A stretch of DNA of 64,000 nt from Pseudomonas sp. GM80 (GTDB taxonomy: Bacteria; Pseudomonadota; Gammaproteobacteria; Pseudomonadales; Pseudomonadaceae): assembly GCF_000282515.1 (NCBI RefSeq), contig NZ_AKJD01000108.1, positions 1 to 64,000 on the forward strand, read 5' to 3'. The notes below the pieces were generated by a model that did not search any database, was not told the DNA's origin, and worked only from the letters and a program-made list of their open reading frames with translations. The position numbers and the translations under genes were made by a program. This document shows positions 17,617 to 25,997 of the stretch, piece by piece. Position 1 is the first letter of the stretch. Each line of letters begins with the position of its first letter.

Positions 17617-20289
17617 ATGGTTCAAGTTCGCAAACTGGTGTTAGCAATAGCGGCCGCCTCGGCGCTGTCCTCCGGTATGGCGCATGCCCTCGGGCTCGGG
17701 GAGCTGACCCTGAAGTCGACCCTGAACCAGCCGCTGGTGGCTGAAATCGAGCTGCTCGACGTCAAGGATCTCACCGCTGCCGAAGTGGTGCCGAGCCTGG
17801 CTTCACCCGAAGATTTTGCCAAGGCCGGCGTTGATCGCCAGGCCTTCCTCAACGACCTGACCTTCACCCCGGTGCTCAACGCCAGCGGCAAAAGCGTGCT
17901 GCGCGTCACGTCGAGCAAGCCGCTGTCGGAGCCGATGGTTAAATTCCTCGTGCAGGTGATGTGGCCGAACGGCCGTCTGCTGCGCGATTACAGCGTGCTG
18001 CTCGATCCGTCGAAGTTCTCGCCGCAGACCGCTGACGCCGCCGCCCAACCGGCGCCGTCGCAGACCATCACAGCGCCAACCACTGGCGCCACGCACCCGA
18101 CGCAATACACCACCACGCCACGCGATACCCTGTGGGAAATCGCCGCGAAGGCGCGCACCGGCGGTTCGGTGCAGCAGACCATGCTGGCGATTCAGGCGCT
18201 GAACCCGGATGCGTTCATTGGTGGCAACATCAACCGCTTGAAAACCGGTCAGGTACTGCGTCTACCGGATTCGGTACAAAGCACCGCGCTGCCGCAGTCC
18301 AAGGCAATTGCTGAAGTCGCCGCGCAGAACGAAGCCTGGCGCACAGGCCGTCGTTATGTGGCCAAGCCAGGCACTGGTCAGCAGCAACTTGATGCGACCA
18401 ACCGGGGTCGTGCAAACACCGGCGCTGCCCAGAACGCTCAGGACAATCTGAGCCTGGTCTCTGCCGAAAGCGCTAAAGGTCGCGGCAAAGGCCCGGCCGG
18501 TGATGCCAAGGCGCTGAGCAACAAATTGGCGGTCACTCAGGAAAACCTCGACACGACCCGTCGTGACAACGAGGAACTGAAAAGCCGCATGTCCGATCTG
18601 CAAAGTCAGCTGGACAAGCTGCAGAAGCTGATCGAGCTGAAGAACAATCAACTGGCGAAACTGCAGGCAGAAGGGGCGGGTACAGCGCCGGCCGCCAACC
18701 CTGCCGCTCCGGCAGTGCCTGCAATCACCGCTGAACTGGCCGCTACACCGCCGGCCACTCCGGCGGACGCGGCGCCGACACCGGAATCGGCGATTGCGCC
18801 ACCGGCCGAAACGCCCGCTGAAACACCGGTTACGCCAGTGGTCGAGCCGAAACCGGCAGTCGATGACGAGAAAACCTTCAATGAACTGCTGACCAACCCG
18901 ATCCTGCTGGGCCTGGTCGGTGGCGGCGCAGTTGTGCTGCTGCTCTTGCTGTTGCTGCTGGCACGTCGCCGCAAAGCCCAGCAGGAAGCCGAAAAGCACC
19001 TGCGCATGGCCCGTGCCTTGTCTGAAGAGCAAGAGTTCTCCGCCGAACAGGATTTGCCGGAAAGCAGCTTCGAAGGTCTGGAAACTCCGGCGGCGAGCGT
19101 CAAGCTCAACACCCCGGCGCCAGCCCCTGCTGCTGCGGTAGTCGCGCCGATCGTGATGGCTGAGCCGATTGCCGCGCCGCTGGTGGCGCCGGCCGCCGAG
19201 CGCTCCGATGACGTACTCGACAAGGCGCAGTCGCACATCAATGCCGGTCGCCTGAACCAGGCGGCCGCGCTGCTGGAGGAGGGCGTCAGCCTCGAGCCGC
19301 AGCGCAGTGATCTGCGTCTTAAGCTGATGGAAGTCTACGGTCAGCAGGGCGACCGCGATGCGTTCGTCGGCCAAGAGCGTCAACTCGTGGCCAATGGCGA
19401 CAACTTCGCCAAGGTCGAAGAGCTGAAGAGCCGCTTCCCGGCGATGGCTGTTGCCGTTGCTGCTGCCGGTGGCCTGGCCGCTGCCGCCGTGGCTGCCGAG
19501 CTGGACGCGCAATACGTCAAGGATCTGCTGCTGGATGAGCCAGAAGCACCTGCGCCGGCACCGGTTGAAGATGACCTGGACAGCGCGTTTGACCTGAGCC
19601 TGGACGATCTCGACAACATCACGCCGGTAGAGCCTGCGCCGGTCGTCGAGCCAGAAGCGCCGGTTGAACTGGATGCCCCGGTCGAGCTGGACGAATTCCC
19701 GGCGGACGACGATCTGAGCTTTGAATCGGTGCTGCAACAGCAGACCGAAATCAAAGAGAATCTGGACGACTTGTCGGACTTTGACCTGGATCTGGACCTC
19801 GGCGCCGAACCTGCTCCGGCCCCTGCCGTGGATCTGGCGGACGATGACTTCCTGCTGGATCTGGACGAGGGCGTGAAAGATCTGTCGCCGGTCGAACCGC
19901 CGGTCGTGGCTGACGTGCCGCAGGATGATCTCGAGTTGCCGGCCGATTTCGACCTGTCGCTGGCCGATGAAATGGACAGCAACCCAGCCGCCGAACCGGA
20001 TGCCTTCTCGGCTGAGCTGGACGACGTCAACGCCGAACTGGATCGCCTGTCGCAAAGCATCGCCGAACCGACCTTTACCGAAGCCGATGCGGCGGTGGGT
20101 GGTGATCTGGGCGAAGATGATTTCGACTTCCTTGCCGGCACCGACGAAGCGGCGACCAAGCTCGATCTGGCCCAGGCCTATATCGACATGGGCGATAACG
20201 ACGGTGCGCGTGACATCCTCAACGAAGTGTTGACCGAGGGTGACGAGAAGCAGCGTGGCGAGGCCAAAGACATGCTCTCGAGCTTGTAA
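17617..20289 (+). CDS. fimV: FimV-type polar hub protein with LysM domain
   Basis: An 890-residue inner-membrane protein needed in Pseudomonas for type IV pilus assembly, twitching and polar signalling. In order: a signal peptide (about 1-25, ending MAHA); the conserved FimV N-terminal domain starting LGLGELTLKS; a LysM peptidoglycan-binding domain at about 165-220; a coiled coil at about 297-352; an Ala/Pro-rich stretch; one strong membrane helix at about 430-450 followed by ARRRK; then a very acidic cytoplasmic region with TPR-like helices, and the conserved C-terminal FimV helix pair (TKLDLAQAYIDMGD) at about 848-890. It is followed by a terminator. Confidence 0.93.
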   Translation: MVQVRKLVLAIAAASALSSGMAHALGLGELTLKSTLNQPLVAEIELLDVKDLTAAEVVPSLASPEDFAKAGVDRQAFLNDLTFTPVLNASGKSVLRVTSSKPLSEPMVKFLVQVMWPNGRLLRDYSVLLDPSKFSPQTADAAAQPAPSQTITAPTTGATHPTQYTTTPRDTLWEIAAKARTGGSVQQTMLAIQALNPDAFIGGNINRLKTGQVLRLPDSVQSTALPQSKAIAEVAAQNEAWRTGRRYVAKPGTGQQQLDATNRGRANTGAAQNAQDNLSLVSAESAKGRGKGPAGDAKALSNKLAVTQENLDTTRRDNEELKSRMSDLQSQLDKLQKLIELKNNQLAKLQAEGAGTAPAANPAAPAVPAITAELAATPPATPADAAPTPESAIAPPAETPAETPVTPVVEPKPAVDDEKTFNELLTNPILLGLVGGGAVVLLLLLLLLARRRKAQQEAEKHLRMARALSEEQEFSAEQDLPESSFEGLETPAASVKLNTPAPAPAAAVVAPIVMAEPIAAPLVAPAAERSDDVLDKAQSHINAGRLNQAAALLEEGVSLEPQRSDLRLKLMEVYGQQGDRDAFVGQERQLVANGDNFAKVEELKSRFPAMAVAVAAAGGLAAAAVAAELDAQYVKDLLLDEPEAPAPAPVEDDLDSAFDLSLDDLDNITPVEPAPVVEPEAPVELDAPVELDEFPADDDLSFESVLQQQTEIKENLDDLSDFDLDLDLGAEPAPAPAVDLADDDFLLDLDEGVKDLSPVEPPVVADVPQDDLELPADFDLSLADEMDSNPAAEPDAFSAELDDVNAELDRLSQSIAEPTFTEADAAVGGDLGEDDFDFLAGTDEAATKLDLAQAYIDMGDNDGARDILNEVLTEGDEKQRGEAKDMLSSL

Positions 20290-20302
20290 TCAGTCCAGCG
20301 GT

Positions 20303-20342
20303 AAACAAAAACGGCAACCCATTGAGGCTGCCGTTTTTGTTT
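20303..20342 (+). terminator. Rho-independent terminator of fimV
   Basis: A 14-bp stem, AAACAAAAACGGCA (20303-20316) with TGCCGTTTTTGTTT (20329-20342), includes its own T tract, 13 bases after the fimV stop. Confidence 0.88.
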
Positions 20343-20363
20343 GTGTCGGATTCTTTGGCGTTT

Positions 20364-20452
20364 GGGCCATTGTCATCGCTGGCAAGCCAGCTCCCACAGT
20401 TTCTGAGGCGCACACAAAACCTGTGGGAGCTGGCTTGCCAGCGATGAGGCCC
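20364..20452. repeat. REP doublet (REPIN-like), family A
   Basis: Inverted arms at 20364-20399 and 20421-20452 share the GAGCTGGCTTGCCAGCGATGAGG core with the copies at 12916 and 16201. Confidence 0.9.
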
Positions 20453-20473
20453 GACCAGGCGACAGAGAACTCT

Positions 20474-20502
20474 CTGGCATCCCTGAACCACAGCCTTATA
20501 AT
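20474..20502 (+). promoter_or_regulatory. Predicted sigma-70 promoter for truA
   Basis: CTGGCA at 20474-20479 and a perfect TATAAT at 20497-20502 are 17 bp apart. The -10 box overlaps the ATG at 20501, which argues against that ATG being the truA start. Confidence 0.6.
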
Positions 20503-20536
20503 GCCCGCCTTTGCAAAAACAGCAGGCTGTCCCACC

Positions 20537-21391
20537 TTGGCAAACATAGATAACCCGGTCGCCGAAATGGCCCCCGAGGGCTTTTACCGCGTAGCGCTGG
20601 GCGTTGAGTACAAAGGCTCGCGCTACAGCGGCTGGCAGCGTCAGCTGACCGGTGTGAAAACGGTGCAGGAAGAGCTCGAAAAAGCCCTGTCGAAAGTCGC
20701 CAATTCGCCGGTCTCCTTGCAGTGCGCCGGGCGCACCGACGCCGGCGTGCATGCCTGCGGACAAGTGGTGCATTTCGATACCACGGTCGATCGTTCGCTG
20801 AAAGCGTGGGTCATGGGCGCCAACATCAATCTGCCCCATGACATCAGCGTCAGTTGGGCGCGGGTGATGCCGGCGCATTTTCATGCGCGCTTCAAAGCTA
20901 TCGCGCGGCGTTATCGCTATGTGATCTACAACGATCAGATCCGTCCGGCGCATCTCAACGAAGAAATCACCTGGAACCACCGTCCGCTGGACGTCGAGCG
21001 CATGGCCGAGGCTGCGCAATACCTGATCGGCACCCACGATTTCAGTGCGTTCCGCGCCGGCCAGTGCCAGGCCAAATCGCCGATCAAGAAGATGCATCAT
21101 CTGCGCGTGACCCGTCACGGCAAGATGATCGTGCTCGACATCCGCGCCAATGCTTTCCTGCATCACATGGTGCGCAACATCGCCGGCGTGCTGATGACCA
21201 TCGGTGCTGGCGAGCGCCCGGTGGAATGGATGAAAGAAGTCCTGGAAAGTCGTGAGCGCCGTTCCGGTGGAGTGACCGCGCATCCATACGGTTTGTATCT
21301 GGTGCAGGTCGAGTACCACGACGAGTTCCCGTTGCCCGAGCGTTTTATCGGCCCGCATTTCCTCACGGGCTTCTCGGAACTTGACGGCTGA
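20537..21391 (+). CDS. truA: tRNA pseudouridine(38-40) synthase TruA
   Basis: It converts uridines 38-40 of the tRNA anticodon stem-loop to pseudouridine. The catalytic aspartate lies in the conserved GRTDAGVHA motif, with YKGSRYSGWQRQ before it and the FLHHMVRNIAG segment later. The start is uncertain. The ATG at 20501 overlaps the predicted -10 box; I chose the TTG at 20537 (284 residues); the ATG at 20567 would give 274. None has a clear ribosome binding site. The reading frame and end are secure. Confidence 0.93.
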   Translation: MANIDNPVAEMAPEGFYRVALGVEYKGSRYSGWQRQLTGVKTVQEELEKALSKVANSPVSLQCAGRTDAGVHACGQVVHFDTTVDRSLKAWVMGANINLPHDISVSWARVMPAHFHARFKAIARRYRYVIYNDQIRPAHLNEEITWNHRPLDVERMAEAAQYLIGTHDFSAFRAGQCQAKSPIKKMHHLRVTRHGKMIVLDIRANAFLHHMVRNIAGVLMTIGAGERPVEWMKEVLESRERRSGGVTAHPYGLYLVQVEYHDEFPLPERFIGPHFLTGFSELDG

Positions 21392-21415
21392 CGCCCACGA
21401 GCGCTTTTGTTACCA

Positions 21416-21436
21416 TCCGGGACTTTCCCGGATTTT
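21416..21436 (+). terminator. Short hairpin with T tract between truA and trpF
   Basis: TCCGGGA (21416-21422) pairs perfectly with TCCCGGA (21426-21432) across a 3-nt loop and is followed by four T residues. It is 20 bases upstream of trpF, so it may be a weak terminator or an attenuator. Confidence 0.6.
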
Positions 21437-21456
21437 ACCTTGGAGTTTTTCTCGAC

Positions 21457-22077
21457 ATGTCTGCCGTTCGCAGCAAGATCTGCGGGATTACCTGCATAGA
21501 AGATGCGCTGGCCGCCGTCGAGGCCGGGGCGGATGCGATCGGATTCGTGTTCTACGCCAAGAGCCCGCGTGCGGTCAGCGTGCAGCAGGTACGAGCGATC
21601 ATCCAGGCGTTGCCGCCGTTTGTGACCACCGTGGGCCTGTTCGTCAACGCCAGCCGCTGCGAGTTGGGGGAAATCCTCGATGCCGTGCCGCTGGATTTGC
21701 TGCAGTTTCATGGTGATGAAGTCGCTGAAGATTGCGAAGGCTGGCATCGTCCGTACATCAAGGCGCTGCGGGTCAAGGCCGGTGATGACATTGCGGCCGC
21801 CGTTGATGCCTACCCGAGCGCCAGTGGCGTGCTGCTCGACACTTATGTCGAAGGCGTGCCCGGCGGAACCGGTGAGGCGTTCGACTGGTCATTGATTCCG
21901 CAAGCTTTGAGCAAACCGTTGATTCTGGCCGGGGGCCTGACCCCGGAAAACGTTGCGGACGCCGTGGCCCGGGTAAAACCCTATGCCGTAGACGTCAGTG
22001 GCGGGGTGGAAGCGAGCAAAGGCATCAAGGATCACGCAAAGATCCGCGCATTTATCAAAGCAGTAAAAGACAAATAG
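21457..22077 (+). CDS. trpF: Phosphoribosylanthranilate isomerase
   Basis: It catalyses the Amadori rearrangement of phosphoribosylanthranilate in tryptophan synthesis. The 206-residue TIM barrel starts with the catalytic SKICGIT segment (general base cysteine) and ends with the phosphate-binding motifs LAGGL and VDVSGGVEASKG. As in other pseudomonads, trpF stands apart from the remaining trp genes, next to truA and accD. A short hairpin lies just before it. Confidence 0.96.
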   Translation: MSAVRSKICGITCIEDALAAVEAGADAIGFVFYAKSPRAVSVQQVRAIIQALPPFVTTVGLFVNASRCELGEILDAVPLDLLQFHGDEVAEDCEGWHRPYIKALRVKAGDDIAAAVDAYPSASGVLLDTYVEGVPGGTGEAFDWSLIPQALSKPLILAGGLTPENVADAVARVKPYAVDVSGGVEASKGIKDHAKIRAFIKAVKDK

Positions 22078-22102
22078 GAACCTGCAGGAACCTGCAGGAG
22101 CC

Positions 22103-22197
22103 TGTAGGAGCTGACGAGTGCAACGAGGCTGCGATCTTTTGATCGTAAAAAACAAGATCAAAGGATCGCAGCCTCGTTGCACTCGTCAGCTCCTACA
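22103..22197. repeat. REP doublet (REPIN-like), family B
   Basis: Two 42-nt inverted arms (22103-22144 and 22156-22197, one mismatch) flank a short spacer. Just before it, three near-tandem units of about 10 bp (CCTGCAGGAA type) run from 22081 to 22110. The rest of the gap up to accD (22198-22432) shows nothing else that I can name. Confidence 0.9.
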
Positions 22198-22432
22198 AGC
22201 TCCTACAGAGCGGCGGTGCCGATATTGATGTGACGGCTGGCAGTCTGCCGCCGTCCATCAATGCACTTGCACAAAGCAGGCGCGGCTGAGGGTTTGTGAA
22301 GGGCACGCAGGTCATGTTTCGCGCTGACCGTGGCCATTCATCGACCATCGCCACACACATGAATTTAGCTGAAGGGCATACGCGGGGCTGCGAACCAGAG
22401 CGTTCGGGCCGCCGGTACTGGAGAAAGAAAGC

Positions 22433-23353
22433 ATGAGCAACTGGTTAGTAGACAAACTGATCCCTTCGATCATGCGTTCCGAGGTCAAGAAGAGCTCGGT
22501 CCCTGAAGGTCTGTGGCACAAATGCCCGTCTTGCGAGGCGGTGTTGTATCGTCCAGAGCTGGAAAAGACCCTGGACGTTTGCCCCAAGTGCAACCACCAC
22601 ATGCGCATCGGCGCACGTGCGCGCATCGACATCTTCCTCGATGCCGAAGGTCGCAACGAACTGGGCGCCGATCTGGAGCCGGTTGACCGTCTGAAATTCC
22701 GCGATGGCAAAAAGTACAAGGATCGTTTGGTCGCTGCGCAAAAGCAGACCGGCGAAAAAGACGCACTGATCTCCGTCAGCGGCACCCTGCTGGGCATGCC
22801 GGTGGTGGTTTCGGCCTTTGAATTCAGCTTCATGGGCGGCTCGATGGGTGCCATTGTTGGTGAGCGCTTTGTACGTGCCGCCAACTACGCGCTGGAAAAC
22901 CGCTGCCCGATGATCTGCTTCGCCGCTTCCGGCGGTGCGCGCATGCAGGAAGCGCTGATCTCGCTGATGCAGATGGCCAAGACCTCGGCGGTACTGGCAC
23001 GTCTGCGTGAAGAAGGTATTCCGTTCATTTCCGTGCTGACAGACCCGGTTTACGGCGGTGTTTCCGCCAGTCTGGCAATGCTTGGCGACGTGATCGTCGG
23101 TGAGCCAAAGGCCCTGATCGGCTTCGCCGGTCCGCGCGTTATCGAGCAAACCGTGCGTGAAAAACTGCCGGAAGGCTTCCAGCGCAGCGAATTCCTGCTG
23201 GAACACGGCGCGATCGACATGATCATCCACCGTCAGGAACTGCGCCCGCGTCTGGGTAACCTGCTGGCACAAATGACTGGCAAGCCGACGCCGAAATTCG
23301 TTGCTGCGCCAATCGAGCCGATCGTGGTTCCACCGGTCCCTGCTGGCCTATGA
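22433..23353 (+). CDS. accD: Acetyl-CoA carboxylase carboxyltransferase subunit beta
   Basis: With AccA it transfers the carboxyl group from biotin to acetyl-CoA to make malonyl-CoA for fatty acid synthesis. The N-terminal four-cysteine zinc ribbon is complete (Cys31, 34, 50 and 53), followed by the crotonase-like carboxyltransferase domain with ASGGARMQE and DPVYGGVSAS. The 306-residue length is normal. A GGAGAAAG ribosome binding site precedes the ATG. The stop overlaps the folC start (ATGA), so the two are coupled. Confidence 0.97.
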   Translation: MSNWLVDKLIPSIMRSEVKKSSVPEGLWHKCPSCEAVLYRPELEKTLDVCPKCNHHMRIGARARIDIFLDAEGRNELGADLEPVDRLKFRDGKKYKDRLVAAQKQTGEKDALISVSGTLLGMPVVVSAFEFSFMGGSMGAIVGERFVRAANYALENRCPMICFAASGGARMQEALISLMQMAKTSAVLARLREEGIPFISVLTDPVYGGVSASLAMLGDVIVGEPKALIGFAGPRVIEQTVREKLPEGFQRSEFLLEHGAIDMIIHRQELRPRLGNLLAQMTGKPTPKFVAAPIEPIVVPPVPAGL

Positions 23354-24657
23354 CCGAGCGCACCCTTGGCGAATGGCTCGCCTACCTTGAGCAGTTGCAT
23401 CCGTCGGCCATCGACATGGGCCTGGAGCGTTCGCAACAGGTAGCGTCCCGTATGGGGCTGGGCCAGCCGGCGCCTCGGGTGATTACGGTCACCGGCACCA
23501 ACGGCAAGGGTTCGACCTGCGCTTTCGTGGCTTCCTTGCTGCGGGCGCAGGGCCTGAGCGTTGGTGTCTACAATTCTCCGCACCTGCTGCGTTACAACGA
23601 GCGGGTGCAGCTCAATGGCGTCGAAGCCACTGACGCGCAGTTGTGCGAAGCCTTTGCTGCGGTCGAGGCCGGGCGCGGCGACACTTCCCTGACTTACTTC
23701 GAAATGGGCACCCTGGCGGCGTTCTGGCTGTTTCAACAGGCAAAACTTGACGCTGTGGTGCTCGAAGTCGGTCTGGGCGGGCGTCTGGATACCGTTAACG
23801 TGGTCGATGCCGACATCGCGCTGGTCACCAGTATTGGTGTCGATCACGCCGATTATCTGGGCGACACCCGTGAGTCCGTGGCCTTCGAGAAGGCCGGGAT
23901 CTTCCGTCAGGGCAAGCCTGCCCTGTGTGGCGATCTGAATCCGCCGCAACCGTTGCTCGACAAGGCGCGTGAGCTGGTCTGTCCATTTTTCCTGCGGGGT
24001 CGTGATTTCGATCTCGGCATCACTGATCAGCACTGGCAATGGCGCGGTACCGATGCGCAAGGACAGGCAGTTGAGCTGTTTGACCTGCCCCTGCTGGATC
24101 TGCCGATGGAAAACGCCGCGCTGGCGTTGCAGGCTTACTTGTTGCTTGGTTTGCCGTGGAATCCGCAGCAGATCGTCGCTGCTTTGCAGGCGACTCGCGT
24201 GGTCGGTCGTCTCGATTGCCGCTCGTTCGAGTGGAACGGCAAGCGCCTGAATTTGTTGCTGGATGTTGGTCACAATCCGCATGCTGCCGAGTATCTGGCC
24301 CGTCGTCTGGCCTCGCGGCCGCCGGTGGGCAAACGCCTGGCGGTGTTTGGTCTGCTGGCCGACAAGGATCTGGATGGTGTTGTCGGCGAATTGAATGCTA
24401 GTGTCGAGCACTGGGCGGTGGCGCCGCTGGATTCGCCGCGTGCGCGCCCGGTGGCTGAATTGCAGACGGCATTGCAGAACCTTGGCGCCTCGGTCACGTC
24501 TTACGACAGTGTCGCGGCTGCGCTGGAAGGGCAGTGCGCCGTAGCGACCAGCGACGACGAGATTCTGTTGTTCGGATCATTTTATTGTGTCGCCGAGGCC
24601 CTTCAATGGCTGGCCCGGCGCTCCACGGAGGAAGCGGCAAATGGCTTTGCTGGATAA
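23350..24657 (+). CDS. folC: Bifunctional folylpolyglutamate/dihydrofolate synthase
   Basis: It adds glutamate to dihydropteroate and to folates. The 435-residue protein has the Mur-ligase-type P-loop VTGTNGKGSTCAF near 46-58, the SPHLLRYNER folate segment, and the LDVGHNPHAAEYL motif near 305. It starts inside the accD stop codon and overlaps the next gene by 17 bp, so accD-folC-dedD looks like one transcript. The same order is seen in E. coli. Confidence 0.96.
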   Translation: MTERTLGEWLAYLEQLHPSAIDMGLERSQQVASRMGLGQPAPRVITVTGTNGKGSTCAFVASLLRAQGLSVGVYNSPHLLRYNERVQLNGVEATDAQLCEAFAAVEAGRGDTSLTYFEMGTLAAFWLFQQAKLDAVVLEVGLGGRLDTVNVVDADIALVTSIGVDHADYLGDTRESVAFEKAGIFRQGKPALCGDLNPPQPLLDKARELVCPFFLRGRDFDLGITDQHWQWRGTDAQGQAVELFDLPLLDLPMENAALALQAYLLLGLPWNPQQIVAALQATRVVGRLDCRSFEWNGKRLNLLLDVGHNPHAAEYLARRLASRPPVGKRLAVFGLLADKDLDGVVGELNASVEHWAVAPLDSPRARPVAELQTALQNLGASVTSYDSVAAALEGQCAVATSDDEILLFGSFYCVAEALQWLARRSTEEAANGFAG

Positions 24658-25297
24658 AGCGTACAAGCAGCGCATGGTTGGCGCGTTGGTGCTGGTGGCG
24701 CTGGCGGTAATTTTCCTGCCGATGTTGTTTACCCGTGAGGATGAGCAGCGTCAGGTGACTGTCGATGCGCCGGCCGCTCCGCAAGCGCCCGTGGTGCCAC
24801 AGGTGCAAATGGAGACCGTGGCCGTGCCTGAGCCGCAAACCCTGCCGCAAGAGCCGGTGCCGACGGATGAAGAAGTCGCGCAAGACACGGCGCCTGCTGC
24901 ACCTGTTGCGCCGACGCCAGCACCGACTGCGCCTATTTTGATCGCCAAGCCCGCTACGCCGCCTGCGGTGGCCAAGCCGATTCCGGCGCCTGCTCAGCCA
25001 ATCACAGCTTCCTCGTCCAAGCCTGACACCACGCAAAGTCGCGTCGATGCCAACGGCCTGTCGGTAAGCTGGTCAGTGCAGCTAGCCAGTCTGTCGAGCC
25101 GCGCCAGTGCCGAAAGCCTGCAGAAAACCCTGCGCAGCCAGGGTTACAACGCCTATATCCGTTCCGCCGATGGCAAGAATCGGGTATTTGTCGGGCCGCT
25201 GATCGAGCGCGCCGAAGCCGATCGTCTGCGTGATCTGTTGGGTCGTCAACAGAACCTCAAAGGGTTTGTCGTGCGTTTCCAGCCTGAGCGCGGCTAA
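24641..25297 (+). CDS. dedD: SPOR-domain membrane protein (DedD-like)
   Basis: A 218-residue bitopic inner-membrane protein. A short basic N-terminus (KAYKQR) precedes one membrane helix (about 11-29), then a long Pro/Ala/Val-rich periplasmic linker and a SPOR domain (about 143-218), which binds denuded septal peptidoglycan. The ATG at 24641 lies within the end of folC and follows GGAGGAAG, which fixes the start. DedD acts in cell division in E. coli and has the same neighbours there (folC-dedD-cvpA-purF). Confidence 0.88.
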   Translation: MALLDKAYKQRMVGALVLVALAVIFLPMLFTREDEQRQVTVDAPAAPQAPVVPQVQMETVAVPEPQTLPQEPVPTDEEVAQDTAPAAPVAPTPAPTAPILIAKPATPPAVAKPIPAPAQPITASSSKPDTTQSRVDANGLSVSWSVQLASLSSRASAESLQKTLRSQGYNAYIRSADGKNRVFVGPLIERAEADRLRDLLGRQQNLKGFVVRFQPERG

Positions 25298-25336
25298 AAA
25301 CTATCGCTTCGATTGAAATGCACTGACAATCGCAGC

Positions 25337-25365
25337 TTACCGAGAGGCATGCGCTCTGCTAAAAT
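25337..25365 (+). promoter_or_regulatory. Possible promoter for cvpA-purF
   Basis: TAAAAT (25360-25365) is a good -10 box, but the -35 candidate TTACCG (25337-25342, 17-bp spacing) matches poorly. Confidence 0.4.
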
Positions 25366-25395
25366 GCGCCGCCTTATCCGTCTGTAGGCTGCACT

Positions 25396-25956
25396 GTGCC
25401 ATTTACCTGGGTTGACTGGGCGATCGTTGCAATCATCGCCATCTCCGCTTTGATCAGTTTGAGCCGCGGCTTCGTCAAGGAAGCATTATCGCTGGTGACC
25501 TGGATCATCGCAGGAGCCGTCGCCTGGATGTTCGGTGGCTCATTGTCCGAGTACCTCGCCGGATACATCGAAACCCCATCGGCTCGCGTGATCGCGGGCT
25601 GTGCCATCATGTTTGTCGCCACACTGATCGTGGGCGCAATGATCAATTATCTTATCGGCGAGTTGGTTCGCGTCACCGGGTTGTCCGGGACCGATCGATT
25701 CCTCGGCATGGCCTTCGGCGCAGCGCGTGGCGTGTTGCTGGTGGTCGTGGCGGTCGGGCTGTTGAGCCTGGGGCCGGTACAGCAGGACGGGTGGTGGAAA
25801 GAATCCCAGCTCGTTCCCAAGTTTCTATTGGTCGCCGACTGGTCCAAAAACCTGATCCTCGGGTGGAGCAGTCAGTGGCTTGCCAGCGGAATCAGCGTAC
25901 CCGCTGATCTTCCGTTCAAGGAGCAACTCTTGCCGTCGGCGAAAACGCCTCAGTGA
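25396..25956 (+). CDS. cvpA: CvpA family membrane protein
   Basis: A 186-residue inner-membrane protein with four predicted helices; the first starts at TWVDWAIVAIIAISAL. The family is named for colicin V production in E. coli, but its molecular function is not settled; it often lies before purF, as here. The start is GTG at 25396, giving the family N-terminus MPFTWVDW. purF begins 41 bp after the stop. Confidence 0.92.
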   Translation: MPFTWVDWAIVAIIAISALISLSRGFVKEALSLVTWIIAGAVAWMFGGSLSEYLAGYIETPSARVIAGCAIMFVATLIVGAMINYLIGELVRVTGLSGTDRFLGMAFGAARGVLLVVVAVGLLSLGPVQQDGWWKESQLVPKFLLVADWSKNLILGWSSQWLASGISVPADLPFKEQLLPSAKTPQ

Positions 25957-25997
25957 GTGTTGTTCAGTTCAGATCCATTAAGTAGGGGTTGCGTCGC

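Noticed and set aside
18262..20055. 597-codon antisense frame inside fimV
   Set aside because: Arg/Gln-rich shadow of the repetitive fimV coding sequence.
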